A stretch of 64,000 nt of DNA from Oscillospiraceae bacterium (GCA_021770845.1 JAETQF010000002.1:62001-126000), one strand, 5' to 3'; counted from the stretch's first letter, positions 1 to 8,423 are shown. A program made the numbers and translations. The notes: generated by a model not told the origin, from the sequence alone.

Positions 1-853
1 GCTGGTGGCCGCCGACTCCAACCCCGGCGTGGTGCGCATGAGCCTGGGGGGCGTGGGCCGGAACATCGCCCACAACATGGCCCTGCTGGGGCTGGACGCA
101 CGGATGCTCACCGCCTTCGGGGACGACCTGTACGCCCAGCGCATCGCCGCCTCCTGCGGGGAGCTGGGCATTGACATCAGCCGCTCCCTCCAGGTGCCGG
201 GGGGGCGCACGTCCACCTACCTGTTCATCGCCGACGAGGGGGGCGAGATGCGGCTGGCCCTGTCCGACATGGAGATCTACCGGCACATCACCCCGGCCTT
301 CCTGGCCTCTCGGGCCCAGCTGCTGCAAAACGCCCAGCTGGTGATCGTGGATACCAACATCCCTGCCGACGCCATCCGCTGGATCGCTGAGCACGTCACC
401 CCGCCCATCTTCGCCGACCCGGTGTCCACCGCCAAGGCGGAGCGCCTGGGGCCGGTGCTGGGGAAGCTCCACACGCTGAAGCCCAACCGCCTGGAGGCGG
501 AGCTGTTGTCCGGCGTGGCCATCACCGACGAGGCCAGCCTGAACCGGGCGGCGGACGTTTTGCTGGACACCGGCCTGCGGCGGGTGTTTGTCTCCCTGGG
601 GGGAGAGGGGGTGCTGGCGGCGGATCACAGCGGCCGGGTGCGGCTGCCCTGCCTGCCGGGGAAGCGGGTGAACACCACCGGCTGCGGGGACGCCTTCATG
701 GCGGCGCTGGCCTGGGCCTACCTGGAGGGCACCGATCTGGAGGGCACCGCCCTGGCGGGCTCGGCGGCGGCGTCCCTCGCCATGGAGAGCGCCGAGACCA
801 TCAACGAGGCCATGAGCGTGGAGGCCCTGACGGCGCGGATGGCGGCGGGATGA
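1..853 (+). CDS. psuK: Pseudouridine kinase, PfkB family (5' end outside window)
   Basis: This is the C-terminal part, about 283 residues, of a PfkB/ribokinase-family sugar kinase; the first codons lie before the window. Family signs are the SLGGVGRNIAHN stretch near the visible start, typical of pseudouridine kinases, and the C-terminal NTTGCGDAFMAAL motif, which carries the catalytic Asp and anion hole (GCGD instead of the more usual GAGD). The next gene on the same strand is pseudouridine-5'-phosphate glycosidase, which fixes the substrate. The kinase would phosphorylate pseudouridine and the glycosidase would split the product into uracil and ribose 5-phosphate. The enzyme is cytoplasmic. 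The stop at 851-853 is followed by a REP-like palindrome, so the two genes are 152 bp apart. The alternative, a generic ribokinase, is less likely given the neighbour. Confidence 0.9.
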   Translation, partial: LVAADSNPGVVRMSLGGVGRNIAHNMALLGLDARMLTAFGDDLYAQRIAASCGELGIDISRSLQVPGGRTSTYLFIADEGGEMRLALSDMEIYRHITPAFLASRAQLLQNAQLVIVDTNIPADAIRWIAEHVTPPIFADPVSTAKAERLGPVLGKLHTLKPNRLEAELLSGVAITDEASLNRAADVLLDTGLRRVFVSLGGEGVLAADHSGRVRLPCLPGKRVNTTGCGDAFMAALAWAYLEGTDLEGTALAGSAAASLAMESAETINEAMSVEALTARMAAG

Positions 854-882
854 GAACATACCCGCGCCATAAAAAATGTATG

Positions 883-960
883 TGTAGGGGAGGGGCTTGC
901 CCCTCCCGGGGCAAGGGTTTTTGACCCTTCAAGGCGGGAGGGGCAAGCCCCTCCCCTACA
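883..960. repeat. REP-like palindromic repeat, copy 1
   Basis: A 78-bp imperfect palindrome has arms that read TGTAGGGGAGGGGCTTGCCC and the reverse complement, around a central part with its own small stem (AAGGGTTTTTGACCCTT). Three more copies with nearly identical arms and variable centres lie at 42173-42248, 59324-59402 and 61630-61704. Here it sits between psuK and psuG. It is not coding. Confidence 0.9.
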
Positions 961-1005
961 GACAAATAATAGAACCAATACCAATATAATCAGGAGGTTT
1001 TACCC

Positions 1006-1923
1006 ATGGCATTGAACAAGTATCTGGACGTTTCCCCCGAGGTGGCCCAGGCCCTGGCCAACCACAAGCCCGTGGTGGCTCTGGAGTCCACCATCATCTC
1101 CCACGGAATGCCCTACCCCCAGAACGTGGAGACCGCCCTGGCGGTGGAGAACATCATCCGGGAGAACGGCGCCGTCCCCGCCACCATCGCCGTCATCGGC
1201 GGGCGGCTGAAGGCGGGCTGCACCAAGGAGGAGATCGAGTACCTGGGCAAGGCGGGCACCAAGGTCACCAAGGCCAGCCGCCGGGATCTGGCGGTGCTGT
1301 GCGCCCGGGGGCAGGACGGGGCCACCACCGTCACCACCACCATGATCATCGCCCACATGGCGGGCATCAAGGTATTCGCCACCGGCGGCATCGGCGGCGT
1401 CCACCGGGGGGCGGAGACCACCATGGACATCTCCGCCGACCTGGAGGAGCTGGCCCATACCCCCGTCATGGTGGTGTGCGCCGGGGCCAAGTCCATCCTG
1501 GATCTGGGCCTCACCCTGGAGTATCTGGAGACCCACGGCGTGCCCGTGCTGGGCTTCGGCACGGAGGAGCTGCCCGCCTTCTACACCCGGCACAGCGGCT
1601 TTCAGGTGGACTACCGGGTGGACACCCCCCAGGAGCTGGCGGCGGCCTTCCGGGCCAGCCTGGAGCTGGGCTTTGAGGGCGGTATGCTGGTGACCAACCC
1701 CATCCCGGAGGAGTACTCCATGGATCCGGCGGTGATCAACGCCGCCATCGACGAGGCCCTGCGGCAGGCCAAGGGGAACGGCATCCACGGCAAGGAGACC
1801 ACCCCCTTCCTGCTGGCCAAGGTGAAGGAGCTCACCGGCGGGGACAGCCTGGACTCCAACATCCAGCTGGTGTTCAACAACGCGCGGGTGGCGGCCCAGA
1901 CCGCCGCCTGTCTGGCAGAGTAA
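1006..1923 (+). CDS. psuG: Pseudouridine-5'-phosphate glycosidase
   Basis: This 305-residue protein matches the family over its full length and usual size. It reversibly cleaves the C-C glycosidic bond of pseudouridine 5'-phosphate to uracil and ribose 5-phosphate, completing pseudouridine salvage started by the kinase upstream. Visible family segments are VALESTIISHGMPYPQN near the N-terminus, the FATGGIGGVHRGAE stretch, and VFGFGTEELPAFYTR-like sequence around residue 185. The ATG at 1006 follows an AGGAGG ribosome site (from 991). A terminator hairpin follows the stop, and the last codons plus terminator are repeated in degraded form downstream (1967-2036). Confidence 0.96.
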   Translation: MALNKYLDVSPEVAQALANHKPVVALESTIISHGMPYPQNVETALAVENIIRENGAVPATIAVIGGRLKAGCTKEEIEYLGKAGTKVTKASRRDLAVLCARGQDGATTVTTTMIIAHMAGIKVFATGGIGGVHRGAETTMDISADLEELAHTPVMVVCAGAKSILDLGLTLEYLETHGVPVLGFGTEELPAFYTRHSGFQVDYRVDTPQELAAAFRASLELGFEGGMLVTNPIPEEYSMDPAVINAAIDEALRQAKGNGIHGKETTPFLLAKVKELTGGDSLDSNIQLVFNNARVAAQTAACLAE

Positions 1924-2036
1924 AAGGGCAGCCCCCGCCGGCGGCGGGGGCTGTGCTGTCGCCAATGTGCGGGTGGCGGCCCCGCGGCCTGTCTGGCGAA
2001 GTAAGAGAGCGGCCCCCCGCCGAACGGCGGGGGGCC
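1882..2036 (+). repeat. Echo of the psuG 3' end (two tandem imperfect units)
   Basis: Unit 1 (1882-1951) is the last codons of psuG, its stop and its terminator. Unit 2 (1967-2036) repeats GCGGGTGGCGGCCC, CCTGTCTGGC and the stop region with a small deletion and ends in a second terminator-like hairpin. The similarity is visible by eye; the second unit is out of frame and non-coding. Confidence 0.75.
1929..1953 (+). terminator. Hairpin after psuG
   Basis: An 11-bp perfect GC stem (CAGCCCCCGCC with its complement) and a 3-nt loop begin 5 bp after the psuG stop. There is no good T-run, so a stronger terminator is probably the next hairpin. Confidence 0.6.
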
Positions 2037-2046
2037 GGGTTTTATA
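2011..2046 (+). terminator. Second terminator after psuG
   Basis: The stem GGCCCCCCGCC pairs perfectly with its complement across a GAAC loop and is followed by GGGTTTTATA. It could stop psuG transcripts. It also abuts the convergent gene ending at 2042. Confidence 0.7.
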
Positions 2047-2353
2047 TTCCGGGCGCGCTGATTGGATAGGCCCAGCCCAGGATCCGATCCCTGGGAAAGT
2101 CCAGCCAGGTGCCGTCCCCGTTGGGGTGGGAGTAGACGCCGTTTTCATAGGAGAAGAAGTCAAAGGCGATCTCGTCCAGGACGGGATCGTAAAACTTGAG
2201 CAGGACATAGCGGGCGCCCTGGGGCGGCGTGTCGGGGGAGCGCCACGGGATAATGGTGACCTCGTCCATGCTCTGTATCCCCAAAATATCCATCAGCTCC
2301 CGCTCCCGGCCTGCGTCGTATAAAAGCTGTTCCGTGCCGTTCCAGATCCGCAT
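2042..2353 (-). CDS. Hypothetical protein, cargo of XRE module 1
   Basis: This is a 103-residue protein that I do not recognise. It is acidic and rich in aromatic residues (IPWRSPDTPPQG, FDFFSYENGVYSHPNGDG, WLDFPRDRILGW), has no signal peptide or membrane segment, and looks like a small compact cytoplasmic domain. I chose the ATG at 2353 rather than one at 2374 because GGTGGAG lies 5 bp upstream of it. It is divergent from the XRE gene at 2462; the two share a 108-bp AT-rich spacer. The same layout (unknown small gene on minus, small XRE on plus, structured repeat alongside) recurs at 17.4-18.0 and 21.1-21.6 kb, so it may be cargo of a small mobile island. Confidence 0.65.
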   Translation of the reverse strand: MRIWNGTEQLLYDAGRERELMDILGIQSMDEVTIIPWRSPDTPPQGARYVLLKFYDPVLDEIAFDFFSYENGVYSHPNGDGTWLDFPRDRILGWAYPISAPGI

Positions 2354-2461
2354 GATCACTCCACCTCGAGACAATTGTAAATCATTTTGAGCTACAAGTC
2401 AATAGAGCAAAATGCTTTATCTATACTTTGTGTATGCTTTCGCTTTGAAAGGAGTACACAA

Positions 2462-2695
2462 ATGGTGTATAGAAGGATTCGAGATTTGAGGGAAGATTCG
2501 GATTTGAAGCAGATAACCCTTGCAAAATATTTGAATTGTTCCCAAGTTGGCTATTCGCAGTATGAGCTTGGAAAGCGGCATATCCCCGCAGAGGTTTTGA
2601 TCAAGCTGGCCGACTATTACGGGACAAGCATCGACTATCTTTTGGGCCGCACGGACGTTAAGACGCCTTACCCCGGTACGAACGGCAAAACGTAG
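2462..2695 (+). CDS. Small Cro/CI-type (XRE) transcriptional regulator
   Basis: This 77-residue protein is essentially one helix-turn-helix domain: RIRDLREDSDLKQITLAKYL, then NCSQVGYSQYELGKRHIP as recognition region, and the tail DYYGTSIDYLLGRTDVK that ends many phage-type repressors. It should bind DNA as a dimer. The start is ATG 2462, 9 bp after AAAGGAG. It is strikingly AT-rich compared with its neighbours, which suggests a foreign origin. It is paralogous to the regulator at 21397 (shared RIRDLRED, SQ-GYSKYE and YLLG motifs). A hairpin at 2701-2719 and then a structured repeat follow. Its target is probably the divergent promoter region it shares with the gene at 2042-2353. Confidence 0.9.
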   Translation: MVYRRIRDLREDSDLKQITLAKYLNCSQVGYSQYELGKRHIPAEVLIKLADYYGTSIDYLLGRTDVKTPYPGTNGKT

Positions 2696-2757
2696 CCAAT
2701 AACCGGAAGGGTTCCGGTTACGCGCCCAACACGCCCCCGTGGGGCACCACCCGGCAC

Positions 2758-3020
2758 CCAGGCGCACAGAATATGGATCCCACCCACGTCTCAGTACCGA
2801 CCCACTCAGCGGCAGCGGCGACAGGGGCCCCCGCGTCCGTATTCCCACCGCGCCGGAAGGGTCACCACCCACCCTCCGATCTGACGGCCCCCGTAAAAGG
2901 GGGATTCTTAAGGGGGAGACCGCCTGAGCGCGAAGCGCGATCCGGCGGTCTCCCCCTTAAGCGTGTCTTTCGGTTCCTTTCTGCACGAGCAGAAAGGAAT
3001 GCCCCCGGCAGGGCCCCCAG
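2758..3020 (+). repeat. Composite structured repeat, copy D
   Basis: The first 130 bp are nearly the same as 17997-18130 (both start CCAGGCGCACAGAATATGG). Two hairpins follow: an 18-bp perfect stem (2907-2924 with 2944-2961) holding an inner GCGC-GAA-GCGC hairpin, and an 11-bp perfect stem with ACGA loop (2974-2999). Relative to the other subfamily (16971-17410 and 20841-21055) it is inverted. It lies just downstream of an XRE gene and runs up to the rpoN stop. Confidence 0.85.
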
Positions 3021-3027
3021 GGCACTT

Positions 3028-4374
3028 TTACCGGGCCCGCCGCCCGGAGGCCCCGGGTATGCTCAGCTCGTCCCGGTATTTCGCCACCGTCCGCCGGGAG
3101 ATGGGGCAGCCCTCCGCCGCCAGCGCCTCGCACAGCTTCTGGTCGGACAGGGGATGGGCCTTGTCCTCCCCGTCGATGAGGCGGCGCAGAAGCGCTTTGG
3201 CCGCCGCGCCCCCCATATCCCCCCCGGCGCCCCCCCGGGAGAAGAAGTACCCCAGGGGATACACCCCCCGCTGGCACTGCAAATACTTCTCCCGCACGGC
3301 CCGGCTGACGGTGGACTCGTGGACGCCCACCGCGTCCGCCACGTCCGCCATCCGCAGGGGGCGCAGGGCCTGCTCCCCCAGGCGGAAGAAGTCCTCCTGC
3401 CGATCCACAATGGCCTGGGCGCAGCGCAGCAGGGTGTCCTGCCGCTGGGCGATGGCGCCCAGCACGTCCTGGGCGGCCTGCACCTTTTTGCGCAGGTAGT
3501 CCTTCACCTCCGGCTGGCCGGAATTGGCCAGCAGCTCCTTATAGTAGCCGTTGATCTGGAAGGCGGGGCGCTCCCCCGCCCGGGTGCGGGCGGTGAAATG
3601 GCCGTCCTTCTCCTCCACGAACACGTCGGGGTAGACGTAGGGGGTCTGTCCCGGCTGGTCGAACACCGCCCCGGGCCGGGGATCCAGCTCCCGGATGGTT
3701 TTCAGGGCGGAGAGCACCTCGTCCACCGAAACGCCCAGCCTGTCCGCGATGAAGCGGTAGCGGCACCGGGCCAGGGGCTCCAGGTGCTCCCGGACGATGG
3801 CCAGGGCGGGGCCGTCCACCCCCGCCCGCTCCAGCTGGAGGGCCAGGCACTGGGACAGGCTGTCCGCCCCCACCCCGGCGGGCTCCAGGGTGCGCAGCAC
3901 CGCCAGCCCCTCCTTCAACAGGGGCAGGGGGATGCCGCTGTCCCGGGCCAGCTCGTTTAGGGGCGGGCGCAGATAGCCGTCCCCGTCCAGGCAGGAGGCC
4001 AGGAACTCCACCGTCCGGGCGGTGTCCCCGTCCAGCCGCAGCCTGTCCAGCTGCCGGGACAGGAACTGGGGCAGGGTTTCCTCCAGCCCGCCGCTGACGC
4101 CGATCCGGGCGATGGGGTCGTCCTCATACTCCCACAGGCCCTGGTAATAGCGGTTCTGCCGGTCGGTGTCCGCCAGCCAGCGCAGGTGCTGGAGGCGGGG
4201 ATCCTCCCGGGCGTCCTCCGCCGGGGCCGGGGGGTCGTTCAGATCCACCACCGGGTTTTCCTGGGAGAGCTCCTGCAGATAGTCCCGCAGCTCCAGGGCG
4301 CTCATTTGCAGCAGCTCCAGCCGCTGGATCTGCCGCTGATCCAGCTGCTGTACCTGTTTTTGAAGCAGCTCCAT
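3028..4374 (-). CDS. rpoN: RNA polymerase sigma-54 factor
   Basis: This 448-residue protein has the full family layout. The N-terminal glutamine/leucine-rich activator-interacting region (QLDQRQIQRLELLQMSALEL) is followed by a core-binding region from about residue 75, a helix-turn-helix (ADVADAVGVHESTVSRAVREK), and the C-terminal RpoN box SRRTVAKYRDEL that reads the -24 element. It directs polymerase to -24/-12 promoters and needs an AAA+ enhancer-binding protein; none is encoded here. ATG 4374 follows GGGAGG. It starts 39 bp after the stop of the Sel1-repeat gene on the same strand, so the two are probably co-transcribed. Confidence 0.97.
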   Translation of the reverse strand: MELLQKQVQQLDQRQIQRLELLQMSALELRDYLQELSQENPVVDLNDPPAPAEDAREDPRLQHLRWLADTDRQNRYYQGLWEYEDDPIARIGVSGGLEETLPQFLSRQLDRLRLDGDTARTVEFLASCLDGDGYLRPPLNELARDSGIPLPLLKEGLAVLRTLEPAGVGADSLSQCLALQLERAGVDGPALAIVREHLEPLARCRYRFIADRLGVSVDEVLSALKTIRELDPRPGAVFDQPGQTPYVYPDVFVEEKDGHFTARTRAGERPAFQINGYYKELLANSGQPEVKDYLRKKVQAAQDVLGAIAQRQDTLLRCAQAIVDRQEDFFRLGEQALRPLRMADVADAVGVHESTVSRAVREKYLQCQRGVYPLGYFFSRGGAGGDMGGAAAKALLRRLIDGEDKAHPLSDQKLCEALAAEGCPISRRTVAKYRDELSIPGASGRRAR

Positions 4375-4413
4375 GGCCCTGTTCCTCCCTTCCGGCCCGG
4401 AAATCCCCGCGGT

Positions 4414-7400
4414 TTATTTTTTGCCGAAGGGCCACCAGCCCTTGCGATCCTTCTTCTGCTCCGGTTTTTGGGGGGCGGGGGCGGAGGCTGGGGCCTTGTC
4501 CGCCGCCATGCGCTTTAGGGCCTCCTTGGCCTTCTTGCTGCCCTTGTCCGCCGCCTGCTGGTAGAGCTCCCGGGCCTTCTTCAGATCCCGCTTCACGCCG
4601 GCGCCCTTTTCATGGCATTCGCCCAGCAGGCACATGGCCCGCGTGTTGCCCTTGTCCGCCGCCTTCTGAAAGAGCTGGACGGCGTGGGCCTCGTCCTTCT
4701 CCGCGCCCAGGCCCTGGAGGAAGCACTCCCCCAGGGAGCAGGTGCCGTCCGAATGCCCGCCCTGGTCGGACAGAATGTACAGCCGCACCGCCTCGCCGGG
4801 ATCCCGCTCCACGCCGTAGCCGTTCTCATAGCACTCCCCCAGCAGGAACTGCGCCCGGGGATAGCCCTGGTCGGCGGCCCGCCTGAACCACTGGGCGGCC
4901 TGGTGGTCGTCCTCCTTCACGGTGATGCCGTGGTAGTAGAAGAAGCCCAGATTGCACTGGGCCCGGGCGTTGCCCCGCTTGGCGGCCTCCTCGTAGAGCT
5001 CCCGGGCCCTCTCCTTGTCCTCGGCCACCCCCCGGCCCAGCTCGTAGCACAGGCCCAGGGAGCAGGTGGAGGCGGCGTAGCCCCCCTTGTGGCCGATCTC
5101 GTAGAGCCGGACGGCCTCGTCGATATCCTTGTCCACGCCGTAGCCATACTCGTGGCACTCGCCCAGCAGGAAGTGGGCCCGGGCGCTGCCCTGCCTGGCC
5201 GCCTCCCGGAACCATTTGACGGCCTCGTTGTCGTCCATCTCCACGCCGATGCCCTGGTACAGGCAGAAGCCGTAGTTGCACTGGCCCCAGGAGCTGCCGG
5301 CCTCCGCCGCCTCCTTGTAGAGGGCGGCGGCCCGGGCCTTGTCCTGGGCCACCCCCTTGCCGAACTCATAGCAGGTGCCCAGGGCGCAGGTGGCGGTGGC
5401 GTAGTGCTGCTCATGGGACTTCTGGTACAGCTCCACCGCCTTTTCCAGATCGGCCTCCACCCCGTACCCGTTTTCGTAGCACTCGCCCAGCAGCTGCTGG
5501 GCCCGGGCCTGGCCCGCCTCGGCGGCCTTGGTAAACCACTTGACGGCCTCCACGTTGTCCTCCGGCACGCCGATGCCCTGGTAGTAGCAGAAGCCCAGGT
5601 TGCACTGGGCCCGGACATAGCCCGCCTCCGCCGCCTGCCGGTAGAGCTCCACCGCCCGGGATCGATCCATCTCCACCCCGGTGCCCAGCTCATAGCACAG
5701 GCCCAGGGAGCAGGTGCCCGCCGGGAAGCCCGCCTCGTGGGACTTCCGGAACAGCTCCGCCGCCTTGCTCTCGTCCTTGTCCACGCCGTAGCCGTTGTCG
5801 TAGCACTCGCCCAGCAGCTGGAGGGCCCGGGGATAGTCCTGGTCGGCGGCGGCCTGGAACCACCGGACGGCCTCCTTGTCGTCCACCGCCGTGCCGATGC
5901 CCTGGTAGTAGCAGAAGCCCAGGTTGCACTGGGCCCGGGCCTCCCCCGCCTGGGCGGATTTCAGGTACAGCTCCACGGCCCTGGCCTTGTCCATCTCCAC
6001 GCCGGTGCCCAGCTCGTAGCACAGCCCCAGGGCGCAGGTGCCCGCCGGGAAGCCCTTCTCGTCGGCCTGTATGTACAGCTCCACCGCCTTGGCGGGATCC
6101 TGAACCACGCCGAAGCCCGCCTCATAGCACTGGCCCAGCAGGTACAGCGCCCTGCCGTGGCCCTGCTGGGCGGACTTGTCAAACCAGTAGGCGGCCTGAT
6201 CGTTGTCCTCCGCCACCCCGATGCCCCGGTAGTAGCAGAAGCCCAGGTTGCACTGGGCCCGGGCGTCCCCGGCGTCCGCCGCCTGCTGGTAGAGCTCCAC
6301 CGCCCGGTTCAGATCCTGCTCCACCCCCCGGCCCAGCTCGTAGCACAGGCCCAGGGAGCAGATGCTGGGGGGATAGCCCCCGTCGCTGGCCGCCTGGTAG
6401 AGCCGCAGGGCCTTGTCCTGGTCGGCCTCCACGCCGTAGCCGAAGTCGTAGCAGTCGCCCAAGAGGCCCAGGGCCCGGGGGTAGCCCTCCTCCGCCGCCA
6501 GCTGGAACCAGTGGACGGCCTCCTTGTCGTCCACCTCGGTGCCGATGCCCCGGTAGCAGCAGAAGCCCAGATTACACTGGGCGGGGACGTAGCCCCGTTC
6601 CGCCGCCTGCCGGTACAGCTCCACCGCCCGGGGCTGATCCTGCTCCACGCCGGAGCCCAGCTCGTAGCACAGGCCCAGGGCGCAGATGGCGGGGGGATAG
6701 TCGTCCTCCCCGTCCCCGCTGGCCTTCTGATAGAGCTGGGCGGCGCGTGCCTCGTCCTTTTCCACCCCGGTGCCGTACTCGTAGCACTGGCCCAGCAGGA
6801 AGGTGCCCCGGAGGAAGCCCTCCTCGTCGGCCCGGCGGTAGAGCTCCACCGCCTTTTCCTCGTCCTTCTCCACGCCGATGCCCCGGTCGTAGCACACGCC
6901 CAGGGAGCAGGTGCCCGCGTCGTACCCCTGCTCATGGGCGGCGCGGTAGAGCTCCACGGCCTTCTCCTCGTCCTTTTCCACCCCCAGGCCGTTCTCAAAG
7001 CACTCGCCCAGGAGGGTCTGGGCCCGGGGGTACTCCTGCTGGGCGGCCTTGGCGAACCAGTTCACCGCCTCGGCGTAGTCCTTTTCCACGCCGATGCCCC
7101 GGTAGTAGAAGAAGCCCAGGTTGCACTGGGCGGGGGCGTAGTCCGCCTCCCCCGCCTCCCGGTACAGCTCCGCCGCCCGCAGTTTGTCCATCTCCGCGCC
7201 GTTGCCCAGCTCGCAGCACAGCCCCAGCTCGCACTGGGCGGGGGGATAGCCCTGATCCGCCGCCACGGTGAGCTCCCGCACGCCCTTTTCCGGATCCTTT
7301 TCCACGCCAATGCCCCGCAGCCAGCACAGGCCCAGGCTGTACTGAGCGGAGATGTGATCCCCCTCCGCCGCCCGGGTGAACCACTGGAAGGCCAGCTTCC

Positions 7401-7620
7401 CGTCCCGGGGGGCGCCGCCGGTGCCGTTGCAGTAGTTCATGGCCACCTTGTACTGGGCGTCCAGATCCCCCTCCTCGGCGGCCTCCAGCAGCTCCCGGAA
7501 GGACTGCTCCTTTTTGGCCGACACGTCGGCCAGGCTCTGGATGACCTCCGGGTTGATATATACCATCATGGTGTCCTGCTCCTGCCCGCCGGGCAGGCCG
7601 CTGTTCTTTTCCTCCGCCAT
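4414..7620 (-). CDS. Giant Sel1-like repeat (SLR) protein
   Basis: This 1068-residue protein is almost entirely Sel1/TPR-like repeats of 36 residues, with consensus AVELYRQAAEAGYxxAQCNLGFCYYxGIGVExD. Over most of the length three variants alternate (GLCYELG, GFCYYQG, GECYENG types), giving a 108-residue super-repeat that shows in DNA as a 324-bp period. Each repeat keeps one or two Cys. No signal peptide is seen; the C-terminus is a Pro/Ala/Lys linker ending in KKDRKGWWPFGKK. SLR proteins act as protein-binding scaffolds, but the partner here is unknown. ATG 7620 is preferred over 7641 because GAAAGGAAG precedes it at good spacing. The next gene is rpoN, 39 bp downstream. Confidence 0.93.
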   Translation of the reverse strand: MAEEKNSGLPGGQEQDTMMVYINPEVIQSLADVSAKKEQSFRELLEAAEEGDLDAQYKVAMNYCNGTGGAPRDGKLAFQWFTRAAEGDHISAQYSLGLCWLRGIGVEKDPEKGVRELTVAADQGYPPAQCELGLCCELGNGAEMDKLRAAELYREAGEADYAPAQCNLGFFYYRGIGVEKDYAEAVNWFAKAAQQEYPRAQTLLGECFENGLGVEKDEEKAVELYRAAHEQGYDAGTCSLGVCYDRGIGVEKDEEKAVELYRRADEEGFLRGTFLLGQCYEYGTGVEKDEARAAQLYQKASGDGEDDYPPAICALGLCYELGSGVEQDQPRAVELYRQAAERGYVPAQCNLGFCCYRGIGTEVDDKEAVHWFQLAAEEGYPRALGLLGDCYDFGYGVEADQDKALRLYQAASDGGYPPSICSLGLCYELGRGVEQDLNRAVELYQQAADAGDARAQCNLGFCYYRGIGVAEDNDQAAYWFDKSAQQGHGRALYLLGQCYEAGFGVVQDPAKAVELYIQADEKGFPAGTCALGLCYELGTGVEMDKARAVELYLKSAQAGEARAQCNLGFCYYQGIGTAVDDKEAVRWFQAAADQDYPRALQLLGECYDNGYGVDKDESKAAELFRKSHEAGFPAGTCSLGLCYELGTGVEMDRSRAVELYRQAAEAGYVRAQCNLGFCYYQGIGVPEDNVEAVKWFTKAAEAGQARAQQLLGECYENGYGVEADLEKAVELYQKSHEQHYATATCALGTCYEFGKGVAQDKARAAALYKEAAEAGSSWGQCNYGFCLYQGIGVEMDDNEAVKWFREAARQGSARAHFLLGECHEYGYGVDKDIDEAVRLYEIGHKGGYAASTCSLGLCYELGRGVAEDKERARELYEEAAKRGNARAQCNLGFFYYHGITVKEDDHQAAQWFRRAADQGYPRAQFLLGECYENGYGVERDPGEAVRLYILSDQGGHSDGTCSLGECFLQGLGAEKDEAHAVQLFQKAADKGNTRAMCLLGECHEKGAGVKRDLKKARELYQQAADKGSKKAKEALKRMAADKAPASAPAPQKPEQKKDRKGWWPFGKK

Positions 7621-7671
7621 GGCGTCCGCTTCCTTTCCCATACCCGCCGCGTCCCGGGGCGATTTTTTGAT

Positions 7672-7700
7672 ATTATATCAAAGGGGCCGCGGTTTTACAA
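7672..7700 (-). promoter_or_regulatory. Promoter of the Sel1-rpoN operon
   Basis: On the minus strand TTGTAA (7700-7695) is followed after 17 bp by a perfect TATAAT (7677-7672). The -10 lies inside the palindrome TTGATATTATATCAA. Confidence 0.75.
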
Positions 7701-7768
7701 GAGCGCGGGCGGGTGTGTACGGCTCCAATTTTTCGGGTTTCCGCGGCGGGCGTACACACTTATGGGCA

Positions 7769-7799
7769 AAAAAGAAAACCCGGAAGGTTCCGGGTTTTC
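7769..7799 (-). terminator. Terminator of perR-rubrerythrin
   Basis: On the minus strand the stem AAAACCCGGAA pairs with TTCCGGGTTTT across a short loop, and TTTTTT follows. It lies 19 bp after the rubrerythrin stop. Confidence 0.8.
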
Positions 7800-7817
7800 T
7801 TCATTCTTGGCTTTTTC

Positions 7818-8405
7818 TTACTTGAAGTACCGCTCCAGCAGGCCCTTCAGAGCCTTGCCGTGGCGGGCCTCGTCCCGGGCCATCTCATGGACGGTGTCGT
7901 GGATGGCGTCCAGGCCGTTCTTCTTGGCGCAGGCGGCCAGGTCGAACTTGCCCTGGGTGGCGCCGAACTCGCAGTCCACCCGCCAGGCCAGGTTCTTCTT
8001 GGTGTTGGCCTTCATGTTGGGCTCCAGCTCCTCGCCCAGCAGCTCGGCAAACTTGGCGGCGTGCTCGGCCTCCTCATAGGCGGCCTTCTCCCAGTACAGG
8101 CCGATCTCGGGGTAGCCCTCGCGGTGGGCGATGCGGGCCATGCACAGATACATACCCACCTCGGAGCACTCGCCGTTGAAGTTGGCCATCAGCTGCTCCA
8201 GGATGTACTTCTTGTCCTCGTCGCTGATGTCGGTGTTGTTCTTCACGGTCTTGGCGTAGATGCCGTACTCATGCTCGGCGGCCAGCTTCATCTCGCCCTC
8301 CTGCAGGGTGAACTTGGAGCCGGCAACATGGCACACGGGGCACTCGGCGGGGGGGTTCTCGCCCTCATAGACATAGCCGCACACGGGGCAGATCCATTTT
8401 TTCAT
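7818..8405 (-). CDS. rbr: Reverse rubrerythrin (peroxide reductase)
   Basis: The protein has 195 residues in the reversed domain order. An N-terminal rubredoxin-type FeCys4 site (CPVCGY and CPVCH, residues 6-26) precedes a ferritin-like four-helix diiron domain with the iron ligands in [26 protein letters not shown] and the C-terminal DEARHGKAL. Such proteins reduce hydrogen peroxide and oxygen with NAD(P)H-derived electrons in strict anaerobes. ATG 8405 follows GGAGG. It starts 18 bp after the perR-like gene, so it is in the same operon and should be induced by peroxide. A terminator follows. Confidence 0.94.
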   Translation of the reverse strand: MKKWICPVCGYVYEGENPPAECPVCHVAGSKFTLQEGEMKLAAEHEYGIYAKTVKNNTDISDEDKKYILEQLMANFNGECSEVGMYLCMARIAHREGYPEIGLYWEKAAYEEAEHAAKFAELLGEELEPNMKANTKKNLAWRVDCEFGATQGKFDLAACAKKNGLDAIHDTVHEMARDEARHGKALKGLLERYFK

Positions 8406-8423
8406 GATAGTTTTCCTCCAATG

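Noticed and set aside
4414-7620. 324-bp periodic DNA repeat as a possible CRISPR or satellite
   Set aside because: It is codon-phased and explained by the Sel1 protein triads; spacers are not unique in the CRISPR sense.
4612-8079. 1155-codon open frame on the plus strand opposite the Sel1 gene
   Set aside because: It is the antisense shadow of a repetitive high-GC gene; it shows no ribosome site or family motif, and the Sel1 protein on the other strand is clear.
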